Below are positions 35,330 through 43,332 of a stretch of 64,000 bases of DNA, piece by piece. The stretch is taken from positions 1 through 64,000 of the forward strand of contig JAHDLC010000010.1 of the NCBI GenBank assembly GCA_018436595.1. Reading direction: 5' to 3'. The notes below the pieces were generated by a model, which saw nothing but the letters and a program-made list of their open reading frames with translations, did not search any database and was not told the origin of the DNA. Position 1 is the stretch's first letter. Every line of letters begins with the position of its first letter. The stretch comes from Synergistaceae bacterium. GTDB taxonomy: Bacteria > Synergistota > Synergistia > Synergistales > Aminobacteriaceae. A program made the position numbers and the translations under genes.

Positions 35330-35463
35330 GCTGAGGGAGGGTTGCCGGGCACAGCGCCCGGGGCAGGAAACCGACAGGGATGTCGGTTTCAGGCGCAGTT
35401 GTCACGGATGACAATGTGCGCCGTCGGCCCAAGCGAGCACCGGTAACGCTCCCCGCAGCCCGG
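35330..35463 (+). repeat. GGA-hairpin intergenic repeat, copy B
   Basis: Closing stem: GCTGAGGGAGGGTTGCCGG (35330-35348) with CCGGTAACGCTCCCCGCAGC (35440-35459). Hairpin 1 is GAAACCGACA-GGGA-TGTCGGTTTC (35367-35390, 10 bp). Hairpin 2 is TTGTCA-CGGA-TGACAA (35399-35414) with outer GGCGCA/TGCGCC pairing. Within the closing stem the C-G pair of copy A is T-A here, a compensatory change. Located between lplA and the 35546 gene, both reading away from it. Confidence 0.85.
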
Positions 35464-35545
35464 TGGTTCTGATGAAAAAACCTCTTGCCAGAAAGGCCGG
35501 CAGGCTTCATTATACAAAATATCCTGCAATGGAGGTGGTGCCGAA

Positions 35546-36418
35546 ATGCTTGATTCCCTTGAAATTCTCACGCTGGTGGAGGATTCCGTGCCCATGCACG
35601 GTCCCTTCGTCGCCGAACACGGCCTGTCCTTCCTTCTGACCGGAAAGAAGAACGGCACAATCGTCCGGGGGCTTCTGGACGTGGGGCAGAGCCCCGAGGT
35701 GCTCTCCCACAACATGAAGGGCCTCGGGATCCGCCCCGAATCCATAGATTTCCTCGTCCTCTCCCACTGCCATTACGACCATACCGGCGGTGTGGCGAAG
35801 TTCGTCGCCTCCACCGGAAAGGCCAATTTTCCCGTGGTGGCCCACCCGGCCCTGTTCCGCCCCCATTTCAAGGCGGATCCCGTCCTGTCCTCCAAGGGGA
35901 TCCAGACCGGTGACGAGCGGGAAGCCATCGAGAAGGCCGGAGGCCGGCTGTTTCTCTCCTCCGACCCCTTTCCCCTGGCCGATGGCCTGGCCACTACGGG
36001 GCAGATTCCCCGGGTGACCGGCTATGAAGGTCCCGGAAAGGCCTTTCTCACCCTGGAGGACGGCAGGGTTGCCCCTGACTCCCTTCCCGACGACATGGGC
36101 ATCACCGCACTGGTGAAGGGAAAGGGGGTGGTGGTGGTGGCCGGCTGCAGCCACTCGGGGATCGTGAACATTCTCAAACGGGTCCGGGAGCTGTACCCCA
36201 ACGAACCGGTGGAAGGCGTCATCGGAGGCCTTCACCTGGTCAACGGCTCCGAGGAGAAGATGGAGAAGACCCTGGAGGGCATCCGGGATATCGGTCCGAA
36301 GTGGATCGCAGCGGGGCACTGCACGGGATTCCCCATGCAGGTCAAGCTTTTCCAGGCCTTCGGGACGGCCTTTTCCCCCCTGTGCGTGGGAAAGAAGTTC
36401 GTGGTCGAAGGAGTGTAG
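35546..36418 (+). CDS. Metallo-beta-lactamase-fold hydrolase
   Basis: 290 residues. Metal motif HCHYDHTGG (His74, His76, Asp78, His79), then a distal GCSHSGIVN with a metal-binding His and AAGHCTGFP near the C-terminus. This arrangement matches the subgroup often annotated as dihydropterin/methanopterin-type beta-ribofuranosyl phosphate synthase-like hydrolases. The true substrate is not known. It stands alone, between repeat copy B and a terminator shared with the convergent exonuclease. Confidence 0.88.
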   Translation: MLDSLEILTLVEDSVPMHGPFVAEHGLSFLLTGKKNGTIVRGLLDVGQSPEVLSHNMKGLGIRPESIDFLVLSHCHYDHTGGVAKFVASTGKANFPVVAHPALFRPHFKADPVLSSKGIQTGDEREAIEKAGGRLFLSSDPFPLADGLATTGQIPRVTGYEGPGKAFLTLEDGRVAPDSLPDDMGITALVKGKGVVVVAGCSHSGIVNILKRVRELYPNEPVEGVIGGLHLVNGSEEKMEKTLEGIRDIGPKWIAAGHCTGFPMQVKLFQAFGTAFSPLCVGKKFVVEGV

Positions 36419-36454
36419 TGCAGAAAGCGGGCTGTCTCTCCGGTGTGAAAACCT

Positions 36455-36516
36455 CCGGTGCCGGCGGGAACCGCAGGACGTCGCTCCCCGCCGGCACCGG
36501 CAGACTGGTGTTTTTT
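36455..36516. terminator. Bidirectional terminator between convergent genes
   Basis: 14-bp perfect stem (CCGGTGCCGGCGGG, 36455-36468, with CCCGCCGGCACCGG, 36487-36500), T6 at 36511-36516 for the plus strand, and TTTT on the minus strand just past the stem. Confidence 0.8.
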
Positions 36517-36517
36517 G

Positions 36518-37288
36518 TCAGGCGAGGCCCAGGAGCTTTTCCTCCCGTTCCCTGGATCCAGAGGCGGCGGCGAGTCGTGCGGCGTATGCCAGCCGCTCGG
36601 CCGTGAACCTGTCCCTCAGGGGCGACGGCAGAAGGTAGGGCTGTCTCCGGGGAGGAAGAAAGGGAGCGGATGCGGCCCGGAAACGGACCTGCCCGGGAAT
36701 GGCGTTCCACACCCTGCTGAAGATGCCGTAGAGCTCGAAACAGTCGCTGAGTCCGAAGTGAGCCAGGGGGGGGCCAAGCAGCTCTTCCGTCTCAGCCGTG
36801 GCACCCGTGGGTGCGAGATCTTCCTTCACCCGGGCGGAAGCTTCCCCGAGCTTCGGCCACTTCCAGCGGCCTCCCCGCTCCGGGCTTCCCGGAATCCGGC
36901 AGAATTCCGTGAGCCCCCTCATGGAGCACCACCATTTTCTTCCCCGGACCGCTTCGGGGGGAAGAAAGGAGATGTCGAAGGAGAGGTTGTGGACCACGAT
37001 CCCCTCGGGGTTCCAGCCGTCCCAGAAGGCGGCGAGACTCGGCCAGTCCTCCAGGAAATGGGGGCCGTACTCCTCCTCCCTGCGGAAGTGGCCGATTCTG
37101 CCCGGTGTGAGCCCGTGAACCGATTCCGTCCGTGGATCTGGGCGCTCCTCGGGGTAATAGAAACGGTTGAAAAAATCCAGGATCCGGCCGTCCCCCGTGA
37201 AGACGATGGATGACGCCGAAACTGCGGAAGCAGCCCGAAAGCCGTTGGTCTCGAGGTCAAAGACGGCAAATCTTCTGTCGGATGCCAT
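36518..37288 (-). CDS. DEDD-family 3'-5' exonuclease (DnaQ-like)
   Basis: 256 residues from ATG 37288, which has AAGGAGAGG upstream; an ATG at 37333 is less well placed. RNase T/DnaQ fold: Exo I DLETNG (Asp11, Glu13), Exo II region VVHNLSFDISFL, Exo III-like LAHFGLSDCFELYG with His and Asp spaced as in DEDDh enzymes. Such proteins are either proofreading-type nucleases or stand-alone RNA/DNA exonucleases. Divergent from the uracil-DNA glycosylase gene, so a DNA repair pairing is possible. Confidence 0.85.
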   Translation of the reverse strand: MASDRRFAVFDLETNGFRAASAVSASSIVFTGDGRILDFFNRFYYPEERPDPRTESVHGLTPGRIGHFRREEEYGPHFLEDWPSLAAFWDGWNPEGIVVHNLSFDISFLPPEAVRGRKWWCSMRGLTEFCRIPGSPERGGRWKWPKLGEASARVKEDLAPTGATAETEELLGPPLAHFGLSDCFELYGIFSRVWNAIPGQVRFRAASAPFLPPRRQPYLLPSPLRDRFTAERLAYAARLAAASGSREREEKLLGLA

Positions 37289-37385
37289 GGATGATCCTCT
37301 CCTTGCGTGCCACCGAATACAATTCTCCCGCAACGCTTGCGGTGAGAAAAACCAACTCTCCCGGCAGAGAGAAAGGAATGACTTG

Positions 37386-37982
37386 ATGTTTCAGGAATCC
37401 TTCGAAGAACTGCGGCGGAAAGCCTCCGCCTGCACCCTGTGCCCTCTCTCCGGAACACGCGCCAGGGCTGTTTTCGGCGAGGGGCCGGAAAACGCTCCGG
37501 TGATGCTCGTGGGGGAAGCCCCGGGCGCCACCGAAGACCGGACGGGGAGTCCCTTTACCGGGCGCTCCGGAAAGCTCCTGACGGCTCTTCTGGATGGGGA
37601 GGGGCTGCCCCGGGAGAAGATCTTCATCACCAACATGGTGAAATGCCGTCCTCCCGAAAACCGCCTCCCCGCGAAGGGCGAGCTGGCGGCCTGCAGGCCC
37701 TTCCTGGCTGCCCAGGTGGCCAGGCTCCGGCCCAGGCTTCTTCTTTCCGTGGGGAATGTTCCGACACGGGATTTTCTCTCCTCCAGGGAGGGGATCACCA
37801 CCCTCCGGGGAAGGTTCCATACCTGTCTGTGGCAGGGAATTCCCCTGACGGTACGCCCCCTCTTTCATCCCAGCTATCTCCTCAGAAACAGGAGTTTTGC
37901 CGAGGGCACGCCTGGGCACCAGACAGTGCGGGATATCCGGGAGATCCTCCGTTTTCTCATGGAGGCTATCCCCGGATTCTGA
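37386..37982 (+). CDS. Type-4 uracil-DNA glycosylase (4Fe-4S)
   Basis: 198 residues from ATG 37386. Excises uracil from DNA. The four iron-sulfur cysteines are seen at C16, C19, C87 and C103 (ACTLC, VKCRPP, AACRP). Active-site motif GEAPG (43-47), F-TGRSGKLL (about 57-65) and the HPSYLL motif near residue 167 are typical of family 4. Its 3' end overlaps the convergent activase gene by 17 bases. Confidence 0.94.
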   Translation: MFQESFEELRRKASACTLCPLSGTRARAVFGEGPENAPVMLVGEAPGATEDRTGSPFTGRSGKLLTALLDGEGLPREKIFITNMVKCRPPENRLPAKGELAACRPFLAAQVARLRPRLLLSVGNVPTRDFLSSREGITTLRGRFHTCLWQGIPLTVRPLFHPSYLLRNRSFAEGTPGHQTVRDIREILRFLMEAIPGF

Positions 37983-38667
37983 CCTCTTTCGCGAAGGGGA
38001 GGACCCGTTCCCTGAAGGCTTCCGCAAACCAGGCCGGCAGGGAGGACGTCTCCGCGAATGCGGGATCGAGAGTGTTTCCCGGACGAAAACGCTGCAGCAC
38101 ATACAGGGGAGCTCCCCGGATCATGTCACCGATTCCGGGGGCGTCCTCCAGCCCGTGGATGCCCGGAACCAGGGTGGTCCGGAACTCGAAGGGGATGTTC
38201 GAGCCGAGGAGGAGGGAGATGCTTTTTTCCACAAGGGAAAGATCTCCGTTCCATCCCGAGGCCAGGGGGTATTTCTCCCTGGAGGCTTTGATGTCCATTG
38301 CGGCGTAGTCTGCCAGATTCCGGTCAAGGATGTGCTCCAGCACACCGGGGCGGGCGCCGTTGGTGTCGATCTTGATCTTCAGCCCGAGGGAACGAAGATC
38401 CCCGAGAAAGGAAATGAGCCCCTCCTGGATCGTCGGCTCCCCGCCGGTGATGCAGACGCCGTCGAGAAAGTTCTTCCGCCTCTCAAGGTCGCCGAGGATG
38501 TCCCGCCATTCGAAGGAATCGCCTCCCATCCCGGGGATGACCAGTTCCGGGTTGTGGCAGAACGGGCAGCGGAAAGGGCAGCCCCTGAAAAAAACCACCG
38601 CCGCGGCCGACCCGGGATAATCGAGAAAACTCGTCTGGATGTATCCTCCTATGGAGACAGGGTTCAT
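37966..38667 (-). CDS. Radical-SAM activating enzyme (NrdG/PflA-like)
   Basis: 233 residues from ATG 38667 with AGGAGGGGAAG upstream. The radical SAM motif is CPFRCPFC-type (C30, C34, C37). GITGGEPT-like CITGGEPTIQ follows at about residue 91. It resembles the class of anaerobic ribonucleotide reductase activating proteins; a role in making a glycyl radical is inferred. No glycyl-radical enzyme gene is near. A much longer frame extends upstream to 39450 but it is an antisense shadow. Confidence 0.9.
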   Translation of the reverse strand: MNPVSIGGYIQTSFLDYPGSAAAVVFFRGCPFRCPFCHNPELVIPGMGGDSFEWRDILGDLERRKNFLDGVCITGGEPTIQEGLISFLGDLRSLGLKIKIDTNGARPGVLEHILDRNLADYAAMDIKASREKYPLASGWNGDLSLVEKSISLLLGSNIPFEFRTTLVPGIHGLEDAPGIGDMIRGAPLYVLQRFRPGNTLDPAFAETSSLPAWFAEAFRERVLPFAKEVRIRG

Positions 38668-38744
38668 GGCCCTTCCCCTCCTTTTCCGCTCCATGATACC
38701 ACCCCTTCGGGAAGAGAGAAATCTCCGCCGGAAAGAAAAAGTAT

Positions 38745-38784
38745 TATAATATAACGTTACAGGCGGAAGCGTCGGCCTGTAACG
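38745..38784 (+). promoter_or_regulatory. Promoter and overlapping inverted repeat before the 38836 gene
   Basis: TATAAT at 38745-38750, then CGTTACAGGC (38755-38764) and GCCTGTAACG (38775-38784), a perfect 10-bp inverted repeat with a 10-base centre starting at the predicted transcription start. It may be an operator or a 5' stem-loop. No clear -35. Confidence 0.5.
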
Positions 38785-38835
38785 ATTCCCCCGCCCGGTG
38801 CGGCGGCAGAGAGAGCACGGAGAGGAGAAACGGCA

Positions 38836-40110
38836 ATGGGGCACCCGATCAGTCCCCTTTCGGGAAGAGGCGGCACCGCCGGGAGGATTCCGGCGGAAAG
38901 AGAAGAGAGAGGCTCCAGAAGCCCCGCAAGAGGTGCTGCCGGGACTCTTTTTCTTTTGTTCGCCTGCGCCGTGGTCCTGTATCTCCTCTTTCATCCCCAT
39001 CAGGGCCTCTCTCCGTCCGGGGCGCTGCAGATCGCCAAAAGCTCCAGGGATCTTTCTCCTCTTCTGAGCAACGAGGAATTCATCAAGACCTACGAGGATG
39101 CGGCCAACGCTCCGGAAACCATAGGGTGGCTGGTGGACCGGACCCGGGCGGGCGGCTTCCTTGTATCCTACATCTATCTCGACGGGAAGGGCGATTTCAA
39201 GGGATGGTTTTTCGAGGTCCCGGCAGGGAGCGGCGTGGCAAGAAGGGTCACCCGGTCCATGGGGGAGCATTACGCCGCCCTGATTGACGACCGGTTCGAG
39301 AGAAGCACTCCGGATGTTTCCGAAAAGGACAGGGTCACCCGGTGGGTGAAGGAAGCAAAGGCCCCATCCGGCGACGGCACCGTTATGGAGGCGATTTCCA
39401 GGGAGGTCGGCAGGACCGGGGTCAGGAAGGAGTACGGCTGGATGGCCCACCCTCTCGGAAACGGAAAATGGCTGGTCGGCTTCGTGTACGAACCGGCAGG
39501 GGCGGGAGACGGCGAAAAGAGAGGGTGGGTCTTTCAGGTCAACACCAGGGAGATACCTCCTCTTCCTGGGAGAGGGCTTCCCCTTGGAACGGGATCGGTG
39601 GATGATCTCCTCCGCCTTTTCGGAGGCATGGGGGAGGCGCCCCTGCCTCCGCTGTCCATACCGGCTGACGGAACGGATTGTATCCCTCTCCGGTCTTTTC
39701 TCGAGTCCACCCTCCGGCGCTTCGGCGGTTCTCCTTCGGAGGCAAGGGATCGGTTGGGCGAGCCTGGGGCAGTGAGGCGCAGGTCCGTCAGGCAGCCTTC
39801 ACATCCCGTGGAGGGAAAGCCGGTGCTCACCATGATGTGGCCCGGACTTTCCCTGGACTTTTCCGGGGTGCCCGGCAGCGAGCGCCTGGTGGCTGCCGTG
39901 GTGAAGGGGGGGGATCACCCTTTCGGTCCTGATCCGGGAATTCGCGTGGGGGATCCCTTTGTCAGGGTGTCGGAACTTCTCGGACAGCCGGACGGCAAAA
40001 GTTCACAATCGATGGTCTATACCGGCCGGGACGTTTCCTGCGATCTCATTTTCAACCTGAGGAAGGACGGCCGGATCGCCGGAATGTTCTTCTCCGTCGC
40101 GGCGGAATGA
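38836..40110 (+). CDS. Membrane-anchored hypothetical protein
   Basis: 424 residues. One hydrophobic segment near residues 36-54 after a basic N-terminus (residues 1-35, many Arg), the rest probably extracytoplasmic. The C-terminal half has two similar LSLDFSG and IRVGDPFVRVSELLG-like segments. GDPFVRVSELLGQPDG resembles the start of small beta-lactamase-inhibitor-like (SmpA/BLIP fold) repeats, but I cannot assign a family. The J-domain gene follows 31 bases after it and may be cotranscribed. Confidence 0.7.
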   Translation: MGHPISPLSGRGGTAGRIPAEREERGSRSPARGAAGTLFLLFACAVVLYLLFHPHQGLSPSGALQIAKSSRDLSPLLSNEEFIKTYEDAANAPETIGWLVDRTRAGGFLVSYIYLDGKGDFKGWFFEVPAGSGVARRVTRSMGEHYAALIDDRFERSTPDVSEKDRVTRWVKEAKAPSGDGTVMEAISREVGRTGVRKEYGWMAHPLGNGKWLVGFVYEPAGAGDGEKRGWVFQVNTREIPPLPGRGLPLGTGSVDDLLRLFGGMGEAPLPPLSIPADGTDCIPLRSFLESTLRRFGGSPSEARDRLGEPGAVRRRSVRQPSHPVEGKPVLTMMWPGLSLDFSGVPGSERLVAAVVKGGDHPFGPDPGIRVGDPFVRVSELLGQPDGKSSQSMVYTGRDVSCDLIFNLRKDGRIAGMFFSVAAE

Positions 40111-40141
40111 GCCGAAGACGGACAATTTCAAGGAGGTTCCC

Positions 40142-40519
40142 ATGTCCCTGTTGCTGAGGCTGCTGCTGAAAGCGGCGCCGCTCCTTCTGTTCCTTCTCCT
40201 GTCCCGGGCTGTCCGGGACCTCTTCCGGTCCTACCAGGCGGGGGAAAGAGCCTATGACCGGCCCCCCCATGGAGGATCGGGGCCGGGTGCATCCGCGGCC
40301 GGCCGGAATTCCCGGAGGGACCCCTACAGCGTCCTTGGCTGCTCACCCTCCGCGACGGACGGAGAGATAAAAAAAAGGTACCGGGAGCTTCTCGGGAAAT
40401 ATCATCCCGACAAGTTCATCGGCCAGGATCTGGACGCCGACTTTGTGGATCTGGCGTCAAAAAAGTTCCAGGAGATCCAGGAAGCCTACGATGCAATCCG
40501 GTCACGGAGAGGATTCTGA
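40142..40519 (+). CDS. Membrane-anchored J-domain (DnaJ-like) protein
   Basis: 125 residues: N-terminal hydrophobic segment (about 3-22), a Gly/Ala linker and a C-terminal J domain (about 60-124) with the HPD motif at residues 88-90. It lacks the Gly/Phe, zinc-finger and substrate domains of DnaJ, so it would recruit Hsp70 to the membrane (compare DjlA-type proteins). Ribosome site AAGGAGG is before ATG 40142. Followed by repeat copy C rather than a terminator. Confidence 0.88.
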   Translation: MSLLLRLLLKAAPLLLFLLLSRAVRDLFRSYQAGERAYDRPPHGGSGPGASAAGRNSRRDPYSVLGCSPSATDGEIKKRYRELLGKYHPDKFIGQDLDADFVDLASKKFQEIQEAYDAIRSRRGF

Positions 40520-40532
40520 CGCTATGGAACCT

Positions 40533-40781
40533 AAATCCGCGGCTTTTCCTGGCAGAGGGAGTGTCGCTGGGCATAAGGTGAATTCGCCCCGCCAGGGGCG
40601 AAGAGATCATCCCCTGGGGGACAGCGCCCGGGCCGAGAAACCGACAAGGATGTCGGTTTCACAGGCAGGCAACCGGCGAACGCAGGGAGCCGAGTTGATC
40701 GCCTGGGCAGTTGTCAAGGACGACAATCTGCACCGGCGGACCAAGCGAGCACCGGTGACGCTCCCCGCTGCCTGCGGATTT
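40533..40781 (+). repeat. GGA-hairpin intergenic repeat, copy C (expanded)
   Basis: 249 bases, starting with AAATCCGCGG (as copy A) and ending GCTGCCTGCGGATTT. Closing stem GGCAGAGGGAGTGTCGCTGG (40551-40570) with CCGGTGACGCTCCCCGCTGCC (40752-40772). Hairpin 1 is GAAACCGACA-AGGA-TGTCGGTTTC (40637-40660); hairpin 2 is TTGTC-AAGGAC-GACAA (40711-40726). Two insertions, about 60 bases on the 5' side and about 45 between the hairpins, expand it compared with copies A and B. Confidence 0.85.
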
Positions 40782-40861
40782 AGGTGGAAGCATCTGAGGT
40801 TATTTTTCATAATAATCTTATAAGAGAGCTTCATTTTCGTTTCGTTCAGTGGTACGGCCCA

Positions 40862-40870
40862 TGGTACAAT
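40862..40870 (+). promoter_or_regulatory. Putative extended -10 for pckA
   Basis: TGGTACAAT is an extended -10; TTCGTT lies 18 bases upstream as a weak -35. About 65 bases before the pckA start. Confidence 0.4.
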
Positions 40871-40937
40871 GACCCCGTCCGGCGACGGTGCCGGACAAAA
40901 ATTTCCGTCCCCGGCCCGAGGGAGAAGGAGAGTCGCC

Positions 40938-42599
40938 ATGTCAACTCTGGAGTTCTACAAGGATCCCGATAGCTTCTCTTCCATAAAGTCCCAGGCGCGA
41001 ACCACCATTGAGACCGCGTTTTACGGAAACAACGTGGTTCCCGTCGCCAATCTCCGCGAAGCGTACGATCTTGCCCGGACCAGTCCCGGAACAGTGGAGC
41101 TTACGGGCATGCCGGTGTACCGTCCCGAAGGGCAGGGACTGCCTTCCGGGAGCAACGTCCTGCTGATGAACGACGGTTCCGTGGTGGGCCGGTGCGCCGC
41201 CGCACGGAAGATTGTGGGGGAACCGGGGGTGAATATGGGAGAACTTGCGCCCGTTCTCAGGGAGGCGGTGTATGGAAGCCGGTTCCGCACCTTTTACGCG
41301 GCCGAGGCCTATATCGGCCTCGAAAAAGATTTCATGGTCAAGGCCCATCTCCTCGCCCCGAAAAACCACGAGAACCTGGTGTACAACTGGATGCTGAACT
41401 TCCAGTACCTGAACAAAACCTATATCGACATGTACAGGGAATCCCGGGCGCTTCCCGACGGCGACATCTTCATGTTCGCCGATCCCGACTGGACGAGCCC
41501 CGAGTACCCCCTCGGCCTTGCCTTTTTCGATCCCGTCCACAACTGTGCCGCCGTCCTCGGCATGCGCTATTTCGGCGAGCTGAAAAAGGGAACCCTCACC
41601 CTCGCCTGGGGCACCGCCGTGCGGAACGGCTTTGCATCCTGCCACGGGGGACTGAAGCGGTACAACTTGAAAAGCGGACGGTCCTTCGTCTCCGCCGTGT
41701 TCGGCCTCTCCGGCTCGGGAAAGTCCACCCTGACCCACGCCCGCCACGGGGGGAAGTATGATATCACCGTCCTCCACGACGACGCCTTCATCATCAACGT
41801 GAAGGAAAAGTATGCTATAGCCCTGGAGCCTTCCTACTTCGACAAGGTTCAGGATTATCCCATGGGGTGCGAGGACAACAAGTTCATCATCTCCCTGCAG
41901 AACTGCGGCGTGACCAGGGGAGAGGACGGGCTGCTCTATCCCGTGACCGAGGACCTGCGGAACGGAAACGGCAGGGCCATCAAGTCGAAGCTCTGGTCGC
42001 CCGTGCGGGTGGACCGCATCGACGAGCCCATCAACGCCGTCTTCTGGCTAATGAAGGACCAGTCCCTGCCGCCTGTCCTTCGGCTCAAGGGACCCGACCT
42101 CGCCGCCGTCATGGGGGCCACCCTGGCCACCAAGCGGACCACCGCCGAGCGGCTCGCCCCGGGCATCGACCCCAATGCGCTGGTGATCGAGTGCTATGCC
42201 AACCCCTTCCGGACCTATCCCCTCGCCCTCGATTACGAACGGTTCCGGACCCTCTTCCGGGACGGGGTGGACTGCTATATCCTCAACACGGGAGATTTCA
42301 TGGGAAAGAAGGTCACTCCCGCCGACACCCTGGGGATCCTCGAGGCCATCATCGAGGAGAAGGCCCGTTTCGTTCCCTTCGGTCCCTTCAGCGACATGGA
42401 GACCCTCGAGCTCGAGCGTTTTCCCGTGGATTTTTCGGACGAAAAGTACAGGCGGGAGTTCTTCGCCCGGTTCAGGGACCGTCTCGCTTTCGTGACGTCG
42501 AGGGAGACGGAGAAAGGCGGCATGGACAAACTCCCGCCCGAGGCCGAAGCCGCTTTGCGGAAGGCCCTGGACGAGATCGGCTACCCGGTGCAGGACTAG
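40938..42599 (+). CDS. pckA: Phosphoenolpyruvate carboxykinase (ATP type)
   Basis: 553 residues from ATG 40938 (AGAAGGAGAG upstream). Interconverts oxaloacetate and PEP with ATP/ADP; in anaerobes it can run in the ATP-forming direction. The P-loop is GLSGSGKST (about 256-264), followed by the metal and substrate motif LHDDAFII. This is a divergent member of the family, in which the usual loop is GLSGTGKTT. Residues flanking the P-loop and the large C-domain are conserved in position. Repeat copy C precedes it; a terminator follows. Confidence 0.88.
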   Translation: MSTLEFYKDPDSFSSIKSQARTTIETAFYGNNVVPVANLREAYDLARTSPGTVELTGMPVYRPEGQGLPSGSNVLLMNDGSVVGRCAAARKIVGEPGVNMGELAPVLREAVYGSRFRTFYAAEAYIGLEKDFMVKAHLLAPKNHENLVYNWMLNFQYLNKTYIDMYRESRALPDGDIFMFADPDWTSPEYPLGLAFFDPVHNCAAVLGMRYFGELKKGTLTLAWGTAVRNGFASCHGGLKRYNLKSGRSFVSAVFGLSGSGKSTLTHARHGGKYDITVLHDDAFIINVKEKYAIALEPSYFDKVQDYPMGCEDNKFIISLQNCGVTRGEDGLLYPVTEDLRNGNGRAIKSKLWSPVRVDRIDEPINAVFWLMKDQSLPPVLRLKGPDLAAVMGATLATKRTTAERLAPGIDPNALVIECYANPFRTYPLALDYERFRTLFRDGVDCYILNTGDFMGKKVTPADTLGILEAIIEEKARFVPFGPFSDMETLELERFPVDFSDEKYRREFFARFRDRLAFVTSRETEKGGMDKLPPEAEAALRKALDEIGYPVQD

Positions 42600-42611
42600 G
42601 CGGAAAGGAAG

Positions 42612-43193
42612 CTATGGCGGGCCGGGGGGTTCCCCGGCCCCCGTTTTTTCCGGGCGGGCGAAATATTCCTTCACCAGGCATTCCCCCCGGAAAAGGCGGA
42701 CTCTTGAAATGATCCGCCTTCTGCAGACCCAGTCAAACCCCTCCCCGGCTTTTTCTTCCGTTGTCCTGTCCCGTTCCATGGCGGAGGGCTCTTTCGCGGC
42801 CCCCGGCCATGAGCGCCACTCGCCCGACAGGGGCTCCTGGTACAGGACGAGCCAGGAATAGTCCGACCAGAGCCCCGGAATGCGGTAGCGCCTCCGTCCT
42901 TCCCCTTCGGCGTGGATCAGGATGCTCAGTTCGTCCCGGAACCTGGTGGCGGTCCCCCGGTATTCTCTGCCCCCGCGGCGGCCGCTGAAAGAGACGCTTC
43001 CGCCGTGGCCGCCGATGCCGGAGGCTTCGCACCACTGCCGTATCTCCTCCAGCAATTCGTCGTACTTCAGGGGAATTCCCCGGGCGGCGGCATAGATTTC
43101 GGCGAAGCGCCGCTCCAGGAGATATTCGCCCGGCCTGGGAGCGGGGGCGCAGAAGTCCTGGAGCCGTTCGGGGAAAAGGGGCATGATGTTCAT
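42612..43193 (-). CDS. Hypothetical protein
   Basis: 193 residues from ATG 43193 (AAGGAGACCCC upstream). Contains no signal peptide or membrane segment. It is rich in Arg, Glu and Trp/Tyr, with PGLWSDYSWLVLYQEPL near the middle and no motif I recognise. Coding potential is supported by the ribosome site and by the lack of a better frame. Its 3' end overlaps the stem of the pckA terminator (42619-42648). The C-terminal 15 residues are a Pro/Gly tail. Confidence 0.6.
   Translation of the reverse strand: MNIMPLFPERLQDFCAPAPRPGEYLLERRFAEIYAAARGIPLKYDELLEEIRQWCEASGIGGHGGSVSFSGRRGGREYRGTATRFRDELSILIHAEGEGRRRYRIPGLWSDYSWLVLYQEPLSGEWRSWPGAAKEPSAMERDRTTEEKAGEGFDWVCRRRIISRVRLFRGECLVKEYFARPEKTGAGEPPGPP
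42619..42648 (+). terminator. Terminator of pckA
   Basis: 9-bp stem (GGGCCGGGG, 42619-42627, with CCCCGGCCC, 42632-42640), GGTT loop, then CCG and six T (from 42644). It overlaps the 3' end of the minus-strand gene. Confidence 0.85.
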
Positions 43194-43289
43194 GGGGTCT
43201 CCTTCGGATAAACGTGCCGGTCCAAAACCGGGGGCATCTTGCCGGGTCCGGCGTTTTCTGTTTCGGCTTTACTATATTATTCTTTTCCC

Positions 43290-43295
43290 TATAAT
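43290..43295 (+). promoter_or_regulatory. Putative -10 of the MATE gene
   Basis: TATAAT at 43290-43295 in a short AT-rich island, with TTTACT 16 bases upstream as a weak -35. About 38 bases before the start codon. Confidence 0.4.
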
Positions 43296-43332
43296 CATAC
43301 TCCTGACGGACATCACTTCGGAGGCTTCGATT

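Noticed and set aside
37966-39450. Radical-SAM protein as a 494-residue fusion with an upstream N-terminal half
   Set aside because: The extra part is antisense to the 38836 gene and crosses its promoter; ATG 38667 has a good ribosome site and gives the normal family length.
23320-40781. GGA-hairpin repeats as insertion sequences or MITEs
   Set aside because: No transposase, no clear target-site duplication, and the conserved part is the inner GGA hairpins rather than only the ends. Mobility cannot be excluded but is not shown.
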